Below the pieces are notes generated by a model that did no database searches, was not told where the DNA came from, and worked only from the letters and a program-made list of their open reading frames with translations. This document shows positions 9,433-17,597 of a DNA stretch of 63,863 bases, in pieces. Source of the stretch: MM2 sp035460165 (lineage in GTDB: Bacteria > Pseudomonadota > Gammaproteobacteria > Burkholderiales > Methylophilaceae); assembly GCA_035460165.1 (NCBI GenBank), contig DATHWW010000026.1, positions 1-63,863 on the forward strand, written 5' to 3'. Within the stretch, counting starts at the first letter, position 1. Every line of letters begins with the position of its first letter. The position numbers were made by a program, and so were the translations under genes.

Positions 9433-10356
9433 TTATTTCGTCGGCGTTAACCCGTAATTGACGATAGCGCTGTCGAACAGCATCTTCCTGAACTCCGTCG
9501 CAGCATGCGACAGGTTTTTACCTGACGGATAGGCCACATGCCAGCGCCGCATCAAGGGAAATCCGTGTACGTCCAGCGTTGTTAGTTCGCCCCGTTCGAT
9601 TTCGGCGGCGACTGACGCGAGCGAAAGCACGGCGAGACCGAGCTCGCCTTTGACCGCTTGTTTGATCGCCTCGTTGCTGCCGACTTCCATGCGCGTTTCG
9701 ATGCGGACCTTGTTTTTCGCCAGGTAATCTTCCGTTGCCAGCCGTATGCCCGAGCCGGGTTCGCGCAGGATGAAAGGCACGCCATTGAGGCGCGACGACG
9801 GGATATTCTTTTCGCCAGCCAGCGGGTGATCGCTGCGCGCCACCACGACCAGCGGGTTATAGGCAAAGCTCTCGGCGACGATGTTCAAATTGGCCGGCGG
9901 CTGGCCGAAGATGTAGAGGTCGTCCAGATTCTGCGCCATGCGCTCCAGCAGTGTTTCGCGATTACCGACGAACATCGATGCATCGATGCCGGGATGCTGT
10001 GCACAGAATTCACCCAGCATGCGCGGCGCGAAATATTCCGCCGTGGTTAGGATTGCCAGCTTGATCGTCCCCCTTTCCAGCCCTTGCAAGGCACTCAGGT
10101 CTTGCGTCAGCCGTTCCAGTCTCACGTCCATGTCCCGACATGCTTCCGCCATAATGCGGCCGGCATGCGTCAGGTGGATTTTTTTGCCGATTTGCTCGAT
10201 GAGGGTGACGCCTGCAGCTTCAGCTAACTGCTTGACTTGAATGGAAAGTGCGGGGGGCGTAAGGTGTAATTCCTCGGCGGCGCGTGCAAAGCTCATGTTG
10301 CGGGCAACGGCGTCGAATATCCGAAACTGATGGAACGTGGCGTGACGTATGGACAT
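9433..10356 (-). CDS. cbbR: LysR-type regulator of CO2 fixation, CbbR
   Basis: A 307-residue LysR-family regulator. Residues 1-65 form the winged helix-turn-helix (FDAVARNMSFARAAEELHL, TPPALSIQVKQL). The remainder is the effector-binding domain with LILREPGSGIR-like residues (here PFILREPGSG). Divergent placement 141 bases from cbbL is the classical arrangement of CbbR, which activates cbb operons in response to metabolites such as RuBP. Some close homologues are annotated CysB- or RbcR-like, but the context favours CbbR. Confidence 0.93.
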   Translation of the reverse strand: MSIRHATFHQFRIFDAVARNMSFARAAEELHLTPPALSIQVKQLAEAAGVTLIEQIGKKIHLTHAGRIMAEACRDMDVRLERLTQDLSALQGLERGTIKLAILTTAEYFAPRMLGEFCAQHPGIDASMFVGNRETLLERMAQNLDDLYIFGQPPANLNIVAESFAYNPLVVVARSDHPLAGEKNIPSSRLNGVPFILREPGSGIRLATEDYLAKNKVRIETRMEVGSNEAIKQAVKGELGLAVLSLASVAAEIERGELTTLDVHGFPLMRRWHVAYPSGKNLSHAATEFRKMLFDSAIVNYGLTPTK

Positions 10357-10497
10357 GATATATAGATTAACTAAAGTTAATGATTACGATAATATCATTT
10401 AACTATCATAAATCATAAAGCCCTCCCATAATGCGTTCACGTCGTTGCACCAAGCAACAATCTTCAATCGAATTGTTTACCTGCTGAGGAGAAACAC
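10357..10497. promoter_or_regulatory. cbbR-cbbL intergenic control region with LysR-type dyads
   Basis: This AT-rich divergent region holds a perfect dyad TTAAC-N4-GTTAA at 10367-10380 and a second dyad AATGAT-N9-ATCATT at 10379-10399. These are the kind of T-N11-A-like inverted repeats bound by LysR regulators and are placed to serve both cbbR and cbbL. A small hairpin GTTGC-N5-GCAAC at 10444-10458 would lie in the cbbL leader. GAGGAG before 10498 is the cbbL ribosome site. CbbR binding is inferred, not shown. Confidence 0.7.
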
Positions 10498-11919
10498 ATG
10501 GCAGTCAAGACCTATAACGCCGGGGTGAAGGAATATCGGCAAACTTACTGGATGCCGGAATATACGCCGCTGGATACCGATATCCTGGCTTGCTTCAAGA
10601 TTGTTCCGCAGCCTGGCGTGGACCGTGAAGAAGTCGCCGCTGCCGTGGCTGCCGAATCCTCCACTGGCACCTGGACCACGGTGTGGACCGACCTGCTGAC
10701 CGACCTTGACTACTACAAGGGCCGTGCTTACGCGATTGAAGACGTGCCCGGCGACGATACCGCGTTCTACGCTTTCGTGGCCTACCCGATCGACCTGTTC
10801 GAAGAAGGCTCCGTGGTCAACGTGTTGACCTCGCTGGTCGGCAACGTGTTTGGCTTCAAGGCGCTGCGTTCGCTGCGCCTGGAAGACGTGCGCTTCCCGA
10901 TCGCCTACGTCAAGACCTGCGGCGGACCGCCCAATGGCATCCAGGTTGAACGCGACAAGATGAACAAGTACGGACGTCCCCTGCTGGGCTGCACCATCAA
11001 GCCCAAGCTCGGCCTGTCCGCCAAGAACTACGGCCGTGCGGTGTATGAATGCCTGCGCGGAGGCCTGGACTTCACCAAGGACGACGAAAACGTCAACAGC
11101 CAGCCGTTCATGCGCTGGCGCGACCGTTTCGAGTTCGTGCACGAAGCGACCATCAAGGCACAACGTGAAACCGGCGAACGCAAGGGTCATTACCTGAACG
11201 TGACCGCGCCGACACCGGAAGAAATGTACAAGCGCGCAGAATTCGCGAAGGAAATCGGCGCACCGATCATCATGCACGACTACCTGACCGGCGGCCTGAC
11301 GGCCAACACCGGCCTCGCCAACTGGTGCCGCAATAACGGCATGCTGCTGCACATCCACCGCGCGATGCACGCCGTGCTCGACCGCAACCCCTACCACGGC
11401 ATCCACTTCCGCGTGCTGACCAAGGTGCTGCGCCTCTCCGGCGGCGACCACCTGCACTCCGGCACCGTCGTCGGCAAGCTGGAAGGCGACCGCGCTGCAA
11501 CCCTGGGCTGGATCGACATCATGCGCGACAGCTTCATCAAGGAAGACCGCAGCCGCGGCATCTTCTTCGACCAGGACTGGGGTTCCATGCCCGGCGTGAT
11601 CCCGGTGGCCTCCGGTGGTATCCACGTGTGGCACATGCCGGCACTGGTCACCATCTTCGGCGACGACTCCGTGCTGCAGTTCGGCGGCGGTACGTTGGGT
11701 CACCCGTGGGGCAATGCGGCCGGTGCCGCAGCCAACCGCGTCGCGCTGGAAGCCTGCGTGGAAGCGCGCAACAAGGGCGTCGCCATCGAGAAGGAAGGCA
11801 AGGCCGTCCTGACCGAAGCTGCGAAGAACAGCCCGGAACTGAAGATCGCCATGGAAACATGGAAGGAAATCAAGTTCGAGTTCGACACCGTGGACAAGCT
11901 GGACATCGCCCACAAGTAA
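10498..11919 (+). CDS. cbbL: RuBisCO form I large subunit
   Basis: A 473-residue large subunit of ribulose-1,5-bisphosphate carboxylase/oxygenase, which fixes CO2 onto RuBP. Visible landmarks are TGTWTTVWTDLLTDLD near residue 60, GCTIKPKLGLSAKNYGRA near 165, the carbamylated-lysine motif GLDFTKDDENVNSQPF near 195, HIHRAMHAV near 290, and the loop-region PVASGGIHVWHMP near 370. Sequence style and downstream cbbS-cbbQ-cbbO place it in the form IA group of the noncarboxysomal (IAq) kind. No carboxysome shell genes are nearby. Confidence 0.98.
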   Translation: MAVKTYNAGVKEYRQTYWMPEYTPLDTDILACFKIVPQPGVDREEVAAAVAAESSTGTWTTVWTDLLTDLDYYKGRAYAIEDVPGDDTAFYAFVAYPIDLFEEGSVVNVLTSLVGNVFGFKALRSLRLEDVRFPIAYVKTCGGPPNGIQVERDKMNKYGRPLLGCTIKPKLGLSAKNYGRAVYECLRGGLDFTKDDENVNSQPFMRWRDRFEFVHEATIKAQRETGERKGHYLNVTAPTPEEMYKRAEFAKEIGAPIIMHDYLTGGLTANTGLANWCRNNGMLLHIHRAMHAVLDRNPYHGIHFRVLTKVLRLSGGDHLHSGTVVGKLEGDRAATLGWIDIMRDSFIKEDRSRGIFFDQDWGSMPGVIPVASGGIHVWHMPALVTIFGDDSVLQFGGGTLGHPWGNAAGAAANRVALEACVEARNKGVAIEKEGKAVLTEAAKNSPELKIAMETWKEIKFEFDTVDKLDIAHK

Positions 11920-11931
11920 GACTATCTCAGG

Positions 11932-11985
11932 AACCGGCGGGCGCTCCGTCCGCCGGGTTCGCGAACTGCGTAAGCCCGGCTTACG
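11932..11985 (+). promoter_or_regulatory. Two intercistronic hairpins between cbbL and cbbS
   Basis: The first hairpin (11932-11959) pairs CCGGCGG with CCGCCGG. The second (11969-11985) is a perfect 7-bp stem, CGTAAGC-CCG-GCTTACG. Neither has a T run, so they are more likely to protect the cbbL 3' end from exonucleases or to tune cbbL to cbbS expression than to terminate transcription. Confidence 0.55.
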
Positions 11986-12008
11986 AATGAATACTGAAAG
12001 GAAATGCA

Positions 12009-12365
12009 ATGAGCGAAGTAATGGATTACAAGTCCCGTCTGAGCGATCCCGCCAGCCGCAAGTTCGAGACCTTCTCCTACCTGCCGGCGATGAGCAAGGA
12101 CGACATCAAGAAGCAGATCGAGTATCTCGTGTCCAAGGGCTGGAACCCGGCCATCGAACACATCGAGCCGCAATACCTGATGGATTCCTACTGGTATATG
12201 TGGAAGCTGCCGATGTTCGGCGAAACCGACGTCGAGCGCATCCTGGCCGAAGCCGATGCCTGCCACAAGGCCAACCCGGACAACCATGTGCGCCTGATCG
12301 GTTATAACAACTTCAACCAATCGCAAGGCGCTTCGATGGTGATTTATCGCGGCAAGACCGTTTAA
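12009..12365 (+). CDS. cbbS: RuBisCO small subunit
   Basis: A 118-residue small subunit that caps the L8S8 RuBisCO holoenzyme. The family landmarks RKFETFSYLPAMS, QIEYLVSKGWNPAIE, YWYMWKLPMFGETD and the C-terminal VRLIGYNN are all present. It begins 89 bases after cbbL, beyond two hairpins, with AAAGGAAATGCA as ribosome site. Confidence 0.98.
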   Translation: MSEVMDYKSRLSDPASRKFETFSYLPAMSKDDIKKQIEYLVSKGWNPAIEHIEPQYLMDSYWYMWKLPMFGETDVERILAEADACHKANPDNHVRLIGYNNFNQSQGASMVIYRGKTV

Positions 12366-12392
12366 AGTAACGCGCGCGGGATTTTCCGTGGG

Positions 12393-12433
12393 TAGCCCCC
12401 GTTGCGCATCGCGTGGCGGGGGCTATTTCTTTT
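12393..12433 (+). terminator. Terminator-like hairpin between cbbS and cbbQ
   Basis: The arms TAGCCCCCG and CGGGGGCTA (12393-12401 and 12417-12425) form a perfect 9-bp stem, followed directly by TTTCTTTT. Its place between cbbLS and cbbQO suggests partial termination, giving much more RuBisCO than activase mRNA. Confidence 0.75.
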
Positions 12434-12470
12434 CGGAAAGCAGTTGTCCAGGATGACGAGGAGTGAAGCA

Positions 12471-13277
12471 ATGAGTGATGTGATCCAGCAATACAAGATC
12501 GTAAAAGAACCATACTACCGTGCGGTGGCAGAAGAAATCGCCCTGTACGAAGCGGCCTATTCGGTGCGCATGCCGATGATGCTCAAGGGCCCGACCGGCT
12601 GCGGCAAGACGCGCTTTGTCGAATATATGGCGTGGAAGCTGCAGAAACCGCTGATTACCGTGGCCTGTAACGAAGACATGACCGCTTCCGACCTGGTCGG
12701 CCGTTTCCTGCTCGATGCCAACGGCACGCGCTGGCAAGACGGCCCGTTGGCCACGGCAGCACGCCACGGCGCCATCGTCTACCTGGACGAAGTGGTCGAG
12801 GCGCGCCAGGACACTACCGTTGTGATCCACCCGCTGACCGACAATCGCCGCGTGCTGCCGCTCGAAAAGAAGGGCGAGTTGGTGCATGCGCATCCCGACT
12901 TCCAGCTGGTGATCTCCTATAACCCGGGCTACCAGAGCCTCATGAAGGACTTGAAGCAGTCCACCAAGCAGCGTTTCGGTGCGCTGGACTTCAGCTACCC
13001 GGAAGCCGCGATCGAGACCGAGATCGTCGCGCACGAGTCCGGCGTCGACAAGGGCGTCGCCGAAAAGCTGGTGCAGATCGCCGAGCGCGCGCGCAACCTC
13101 AAGGGTCACGGCCTGGACGAGGGCATCTCAACCCGTATGCTGGTGTATGCGGGCAACCTCATTAGCAAGGGCGTGGACCCGCTGGCAGCCTGCCGCGTCG
13201 CGCTGGTGCGCCCGATCACCGACGATCCGGACATGCGCGACGCGCTGGACGCCGCAGTCACGACTTTCTTCCACTAG
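12471..13277 (+). CDS. cbbQ: RuBisCO activase AAA+ subunit CbbQ
   Basis: A 268-residue AAA+ ATPase of the MoxR group. With CbbO it removes inhibitory sugar phosphates from RuBisCO. Walker A is GPTGCGKTR near residue 37, Walker B is IVYLDEVVEARQD near 99, and sensor-type residues lie in LVISYNPGYQS near 145. The ATG at 12471 is preferred over an upstream in-frame ATG at 12402 because GAGGAG lies just before it and homologues start with MSDV-like residues. The gene follows a likely attenuating hairpin. Confidence 0.95.
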   Translation: MSDVIQQYKIVKEPYYRAVAEEIALYEAAYSVRMPMMLKGPTGCGKTRFVEYMAWKLQKPLITVACNEDMTASDLVGRFLLDANGTRWQDGPLATAARHGAIVYLDEVVEARQDTTVVIHPLTDNRRVLPLEKKGELVHAHPDFQLVISYNPGYQSLMKDLKQSTKQRFGALDFSYPEAAIETEIVAHESGVDKGVAEKLVQIAERARNLKGHGLDEGISTRMLVYAGNLISKGVDPLAACRVALVRPITDDPDMRDALDAAVTTFFH

Positions 13278-13372
13278 TCGCTGTTGGAAAAAATCGCGAG
13301 GAGGGGGATGCGTCCTACGCGCACCTTCCGCAGCCATTTTGAACAGTTTCCAAGTTACTAGGAGGGTTCCAC

Positions 13373-15703
13373 ATGACAATCAACCTGGAAGAGCACGCCG
13401 ACCTGCTGGCGGAATTGGGCGAACACGCGTCGTCCATGCTCAATGCGTCCTGGCACGAAGCCGCGCGCATTTTTAGCCCCAAGGGGCTGGAGGGCTACCT
13501 GATTGGCGCGCAGCGCCTCAAGGGGCTGGGCAAGGGGCAGGAGCTGGTGACCACCTTCATCCAGTCCGCCCCCGATATCGCGCGCGAGATTGGCGAGGAC
13601 GCGGTCATCGAACTGGTGCAGACCGTGATGATGATGGCCTCCAAGACGTCCGGCTCGGTGCTGGAGATGGTGATCGGCACTGCGCCGACTGCAGCTAAGC
13701 GCCTCGGCGACGAAGCGCTGTTCCGCGGCTACCTGCAATTGCTCAACGTGCTGCTGGCACAGGCGCCGCGCGGACTGCGCCCGATGCTGGGCAAGCTCGA
13801 CGTGCTGTTCGCCAACCTTACGCTGGGCGGTCTGCGCCGCTGGGCCAACTGGGGCGCGCATGCGCACCGCACAGATTACGCGGCACAGGTCGAGTACTTC
13901 GGGCTGGAGTCCAAGGAATCGCAGGCGATGCTGCAGCAGGAGCGCAAGGGCACGTTGTTCGTCGATGTGCAACGTCGCATCAACATGTATTTGCGTGCCT
14001 TGTGGGCACGCGACTTCTTCATGCGACCGACCTCGGGTGACTTCGAGAACCGCGAGGGCTACAAGCCCTACATCGAGGATTATTTGCTGCACCTGCCGGA
14101 CGCCTACGATACCTTCGAGGACGTGGCCGGTCTGGAAATCTACCGCGCCGCGGCTGCGCACTGCGCGGCGCACCTGGTCTACACCAGGGAACCGCTGTCG
14201 GCCGAGGGCCTCAATACGCTGCAGATGGCGGTGATCGGCATCATTGAGGACGCGCGCGTCGAGACGTTGGCGATCCGCAAATTCCCCGGCCTCAAGGGGC
14301 TGTGGGCGAGCCTGTTCAGGCACGTGACGCCGGCGCTGAAGGAGTCCGCGGGCGACTATTTCAACCGACTCGCGCGTGCTTTGCTGGACGACAGCTACGA
14401 GGACGACGACACCTGGATCGCGCAGGGCCGCAGTCTGTTCAAGGCCGCCGCGGACAAGCTCGACTCCAATCTGACCTCCTGGGAAATCGGCGTGCAGTTG
14501 ACCCACTTGCTGCAGGAAAAGAAGCTGGGCTACAGCCCGCGCCGGGATGTGCTGACTACGCCATACCGCGATGACAATCGCTACTTCTGGGAATTCATCG
14601 AGTTCGACCAGGACCGCGCCGAGGCGGCAGGCTACGATCAGACGCAGCAGGTGCGCAAGTACGTCAACGTGATGGAGATGGCCAACGAGATCGATACCGA
14701 ACTCGCCGGCGACGACGCGCAGGAAATCTGGGTGCTGGGCACCGAATTGTATCCCTACGAGGACAATGGCGTTTCCTATAACGAAATGGAAGGCAAGGAG
14801 CCGATTTCCGAGCCGTTCCATTATTCCGAATGGGATTATCAAATTCAGCTGGAGCGACCCGCCTGGGCCACGGTGCTGGAACGCCGCGCCAAGGCGGGCG
14901 ACCTGCAGGTGATCGACGACATCACCGCGCAGCACAAACGATTGATCTCGCGCATGAAGTTCCTGCTGGATGCGATGCAGCCGCAGGGTGTCACGCGCAT
15001 CCGCAAGCTTGAGGATGGGGATGACATCGATATCAACGCCGCCATCGCCAGCCTGATCGACATGCGCATGGGCATGCATCCCGACCCGCGCATCATGATG
15101 CGTTCGGTGCGCAAGGTGCGCGATATTTCGGTGATGGTATTGCTGGATCTGTCCGAATCGACCAACGAAAAGGTCAATGGGCAGGATTTCTCCGTGCTCG
15201 ACCTTACGCGGCAGGCGACCGTGCTGCTGGCGGATGCGATCAGCAAAGTGGGGGACCCGTTCGCGATCCACGGCTTTTCGTCTGATGGGCGCCACGACGT
15301 GCAATACCTGAAATTCAAGGATTTCGATCAGCCCTACGACGAAAAACCCAAGGCGCGCCTCGCCGGCATGACCGGTCAGCTGTCGACGCGCATGGGGGCG
15401 GCGATACGCCACGCCGGACATTATTTGCGGCAGCAGAAATCGTCCAAGAAGCTGATGATCGTAATCACCGACGGCGAACCGGCGGATATTGATGTGCGCG
15501 ATCCGCAGTATCTGCGCTACGATGCGAAGAAAGCGGTGGAAGAGCTCTCGCGTTCCGGCATGATTACCTACTGCATGAGCCTCGATCCGCGCGCCGATCA
15601 ATATGTATCGCGTATATTCGGCGCGAGGAATTACATGGTGGTAGACCATGTGGAGCGTTTGCCGGAAAAGCTTCCGCTACTCTATGCAGGACTCACTCGA
15701 TAG
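13373..15703 (+). CDS. cbbO: RuBisCO activase adaptor CbbO (von Willebrand factor A domain)
   Basis: A 776-residue partner of CbbQ. The long helical N-terminal and middle region is followed by a C-terminal von Willebrand factor A domain (from about residue 580). The metal-ion-dependent adhesion site is intact as DLSESTN, and MIVITDGEPADID provides the later site residues. In characterised systems the VWA domain binds RuBisCO and CbbQ powers remodelling. AGGAGGG precedes the ATG. It is the second-last gene of the cbb operon. Confidence 0.95.
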   Translation: MTINLEEHADLLAELGEHASSMLNASWHEAARIFSPKGLEGYLIGAQRLKGLGKGQELVTTFIQSAPDIAREIGEDAVIELVQTVMMMASKTSGSVLEMVIGTAPTAAKRLGDEALFRGYLQLLNVLLAQAPRGLRPMLGKLDVLFANLTLGGLRRWANWGAHAHRTDYAAQVEYFGLESKESQAMLQQERKGTLFVDVQRRINMYLRALWARDFFMRPTSGDFENREGYKPYIEDYLLHLPDAYDTFEDVAGLEIYRAAAAHCAAHLVYTREPLSAEGLNTLQMAVIGIIEDARVETLAIRKFPGLKGLWASLFRHVTPALKESAGDYFNRLARALLDDSYEDDDTWIAQGRSLFKAAADKLDSNLTSWEIGVQLTHLLQEKKLGYSPRRDVLTTPYRDDNRYFWEFIEFDQDRAEAAGYDQTQQVRKYVNVMEMANEIDTELAGDDAQEIWVLGTELYPYEDNGVSYNEMEGKEPISEPFHYSEWDYQIQLERPAWATVLERRAKAGDLQVIDDITAQHKRLISRMKFLLDAMQPQGVTRIRKLEDGDDIDINAAIASLIDMRMGMHPDPRIMMRSVRKVRDISVMVLLDLSESTNEKVNGQDFSVLDLTRQATVLLADAISKVGDPFAIHGFSSDGRHDVQYLKFKDFDQPYDEKPKARLAGMTGQLSTRMGAAIRHAGHYLRQQKSSKKLMIVITDGEPADIDVRDPQYLRYDAKKAVEELSRSGMITYCMSLDPRADQYVSRIFGARNYMVVDHVERLPEKLPLLYAGLTR

Positions 15704-15710
15704 GAAATCA

Positions 15711-16007
15711 ATGGAAACATATGTCGGTATCGACAAGGATACCAATGGCGGGATGACGCATTTGGGCCGTATCGTCATGGATGGCTGGGTGTTCGGCTTG
15801 ATCCCGCAAACCGAGACCTGCGCCGGCTGGAATGCTGCGCAGATGCAGAACCTGTACGAGAAGGTCTATGCCGCGTGGGAGCCTTATGCCCACTTGCCCA
15901 GCAACCTGCCGCCCGAACTGCGCGAGAAGCATGCGCAGTTTTATGCTTCGGCGATGGAAGCGGGGCGGGAGCAAGGGTGGGATCCGGAGTTGGGCGAAGA
16001 CGATTGA
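15711..16007 (+). CDS. Small conserved protein downstream of cbbO, function unknown
   Basis: A 98-residue soluble protein. It contains THLGRIVMDGWVFGLIPQTE, CAGWNAAQMQ and a helical acidic C-terminus ending GEDD. Its ATG is only seven bases after the cbbO stop, and the AGGA ribosome site overlaps that stop, so translation is very likely coupled to cbbO. I do not recognise a named family. The position suggests an accessory role in the CbbQO/RuBisCO system, but that is inference. An in-frame ATG at 15648 lies inside cbbO and is less likely. Confidence 0.8.
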   Translation: METYVGIDKDTNGGMTHLGRIVMDGWVFGLIPQTETCAGWNAAQMQNLYEKVYAAWEPYAHLPSNLPPELREKHAQFYASAMEAGREQGWDPELGEDD

Positions 16008-16070
16008 TCTTCCTTCATCCCATAACGTGAAATATTCGCGCCAAGGCGCAGCGTTTGATGCGGCTATAGC

Positions 16071-16475
16071 TTATCTGGATGGAAACTTGAGGACCTTGGC
16101 GGGCGCCGTCGGCCTTTTCTCTTTTGCGGCAAACTGGCGCAAGGCCAGGGGAAACTCGCTTTGCAAGCGTCGCATCCAGTCGATGGATTCCAGGCGGTAA
16201 TACACCGCTTCGTATTGCACCGGCTCTACCAGCGACGAACGCATCTGCGGCTTGAATTTCTGCCAGGCAATGTCGACCCAGCATTTTCTTTCGCCGTCGA
16301 TGAATATGAATTCTTCATCATCAATGATGGCGAGGTATTGCATGGAGCGTATAGGAACAAACAATTGCCCTGTGGCTTCATGCGCCAGCAGCGTGATCGC
16401 CAGGTTATAGGTGTCCGCCGGCAGAAAGCGGGTTTCAGTGGCGAAGGCGGCATCGCGATAACAGGTGATTTCCAT
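16071..16475 (-). CDS. Conserved hypothetical protein
   Basis: A 134-residue soluble protein with alternating strands (YNLAITLLAHEATGQLFVP, EEFIFIDGERKCWVDIAW) and a basic C-terminus (AKEKRPTAPAKVLKFPSR). No signal peptide or catalytic motif is evident. A GGAG site precedes the ATG at 16475. It converges on the cbb operon and lies downstream of the rubredoxin gene on the same strand, about 96 bases apart. Function unknown. Confidence 0.72.
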   Translation of the reverse strand: MEITCYRDAAFATETRFLPADTYNLAITLLAHEATGQLFVPIRSMQYLAIIDDEEFIFIDGERKCWVDIAWQKFKPQMRSSLVEPVQYEAVYYRLESIDWMRRLQSEFPLALRQFAAKEKRPTAPAKVLKFPSR

Positions 16476-16571
16476 GCGACATCTCCAGAACCAGATGGCA
16501 AGGGGATGAGGTAATTTTCATCCTGTTGCGCCTTGTTGGCAATGTGCAATTCGTCACGTTTTCAAATGCGG

Positions 16572-16739
16572 CTACTCGAATTCCACCATATCGAAGTCGC
16601 GTTTGCTTACGCCGCAGTCGGGACAAGTCCAGGTCTCGGGCACATCTTCCCAGCGGGTGCCGGGGGGAAGGCCGTGTTCGGGGTCACCTTGCGCTTCGTC
16701 GTAGATATAACCGCACACACTACAGATCCATTGCTTCAT
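16572..16739 (-). CDS. Rubredoxin
   Basis: A 55-residue rubredoxin, a small one-electron carrier with a single Fe(Cys)4 centre. The two metal-binding knuckles are CSVCGYIYDE (Cys6, Cys9) and CPDCGVSKRDF (Cys39, Cys42). The spacing and the GLPPGTRWEDVPETW middle are standard. The ATG at 16739 follows AAGGA; a longer upstream reading to 16838 has no support. Its redox partner is unknown. It sits close to the RuBisCO operon on the opposite strand. Confidence 0.95.
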   Translation of the reverse strand: MKQWICSVCGYIYDEAQGDPEHGLPPGTRWEDVPETWTCPDCGVSKRDFDMVEFE

Positions 16740-16792
16740 GACATTCCTTGAAAGATAACTATCCGGCAATTCTAACCAAATGACCGGCGTAT

Positions 16793-17578
16793 GTGTTTTG
16801 CTTCGCACCTTACAAATCGGATGAGAAAGGCAATACAATTCCTCGCAAGGGGGATTGCAAAATTACATACGCCAGAATAGCGGTTGTTGTTCCATTCGCG
16901 CTGCTCGCCGCCTGCGCAACCTCAACGTTCGACAACGGCAAGCCGGTTCCGCAACATACGGATCGCAGCTCAGTCAGCCAGTTTGTAAAATCCGATCTTG
17001 ATCGCATGGCCGATGTGGAGATGCGCGAGAACACCGACAGCTTGCGCCGCCTGATGGTCAAGCTCTACAAGCGCAACCCCCGCGAATTGAAAAAGAGTAC
17101 TTCCGGTACGATCGATGAAATGGTCGATTGGGTATTCGACGGCGGCCACGGCTGGAAATTCAAGGCGATCAATGAGTTGCAAGGCACGGATGCGATCTAC
17201 CTGGCCTTCAAGCCGGACTACGCCGGGGATCGCGTGCTGCCGTTGATCGTCGGCCTCCAGACCATGCTGATCAAGGCCCATGGCGGCAAGGTCGAGTTTT
17301 ACCTGACGGATAACATCGATCCGCAGAACGTCTACAATGCGGCGCGCAACGTCGAAATCGCCGCGTGGAAACTCTCCAATGCGCGGGACGATAAAGGCCA
17401 GCTATACCTGTTGACCAACGAGCTGCACGATAATGAGCGCAACCTGAGCTTCGAGCGCGAATTTGGCAAGATCATCGGCCGGCTTGATGTGTATTCCATT
17501 ACGCTGGCGGAAAAAACCCAGCGCTTGATCACACGTTTTGCGCAAAGCCTGGCGACGGCCTTTTTCCTTCCTTTCTAA
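16793..17578 (+). CDS. Putative lipoprotein, function unknown
   Basis: An up to 261-residue protein with a lipobox-like LLAACATS after a hydrophobic stretch, so probably lipid-anchored in the periplasm. The mature part includes VSQFVKSDLDRMADVEMREN and a C-terminal amphipathic region. The only ATG (16793) lacks a ribosome site and would give a 24-residue charged leader. An ATT codon at 16862, eight bases after AGGGGG, would give a normal lipoprotein signal, so the true start is uncertain. No family recognised. It diverges from the rubredoxin gene. Confidence 0.75.
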   Translation: MFCFAPYKSDEKGNTIPRKGDCKITYARIAVVVPFALLAACATSTFDNGKPVPQHTDRSSVSQFVKSDLDRMADVEMRENTDSLRRLMVKLYKRNPRELKKSTSGTIDEMVDWVFDGGHGWKFKAINELQGTDAIYLAFKPDYAGDRVLPLIVGLQTMLIKAHGGKVEFYLTDNIDPQNVYNAARNVEIAAWKLSNARDDKGQLYLLTNELHDNERNLSFEREFGKIIGRLDVYSITLAEKTQRLITRFAQSLATAFFLPF

Positions 17579-17597
17579 GCCACGTATCACGGAATTT

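Noticed and set aside
10477..12009. Long minus-strand ORF (510 residues) across cbbL
   Set aside because: It is the antisense shadow of cbbL, caused by strong codon bias in a highly expressed GC-rich gene. Its protein has no recognisable motif.
13358..15649. 763-residue minus-strand ORF across cbbO
   Set aside because: Antisense shadow of cbbO, which has clear VWA-domain motifs and operon position on the plus strand.
10498..16007. Carboxysome operon
   Set aside because: No csoS2, shell BMC-domain, csoSCA or pentameric shell genes follow cbbLS; the cbbQ-cbbO layout is noncarboxysomal.
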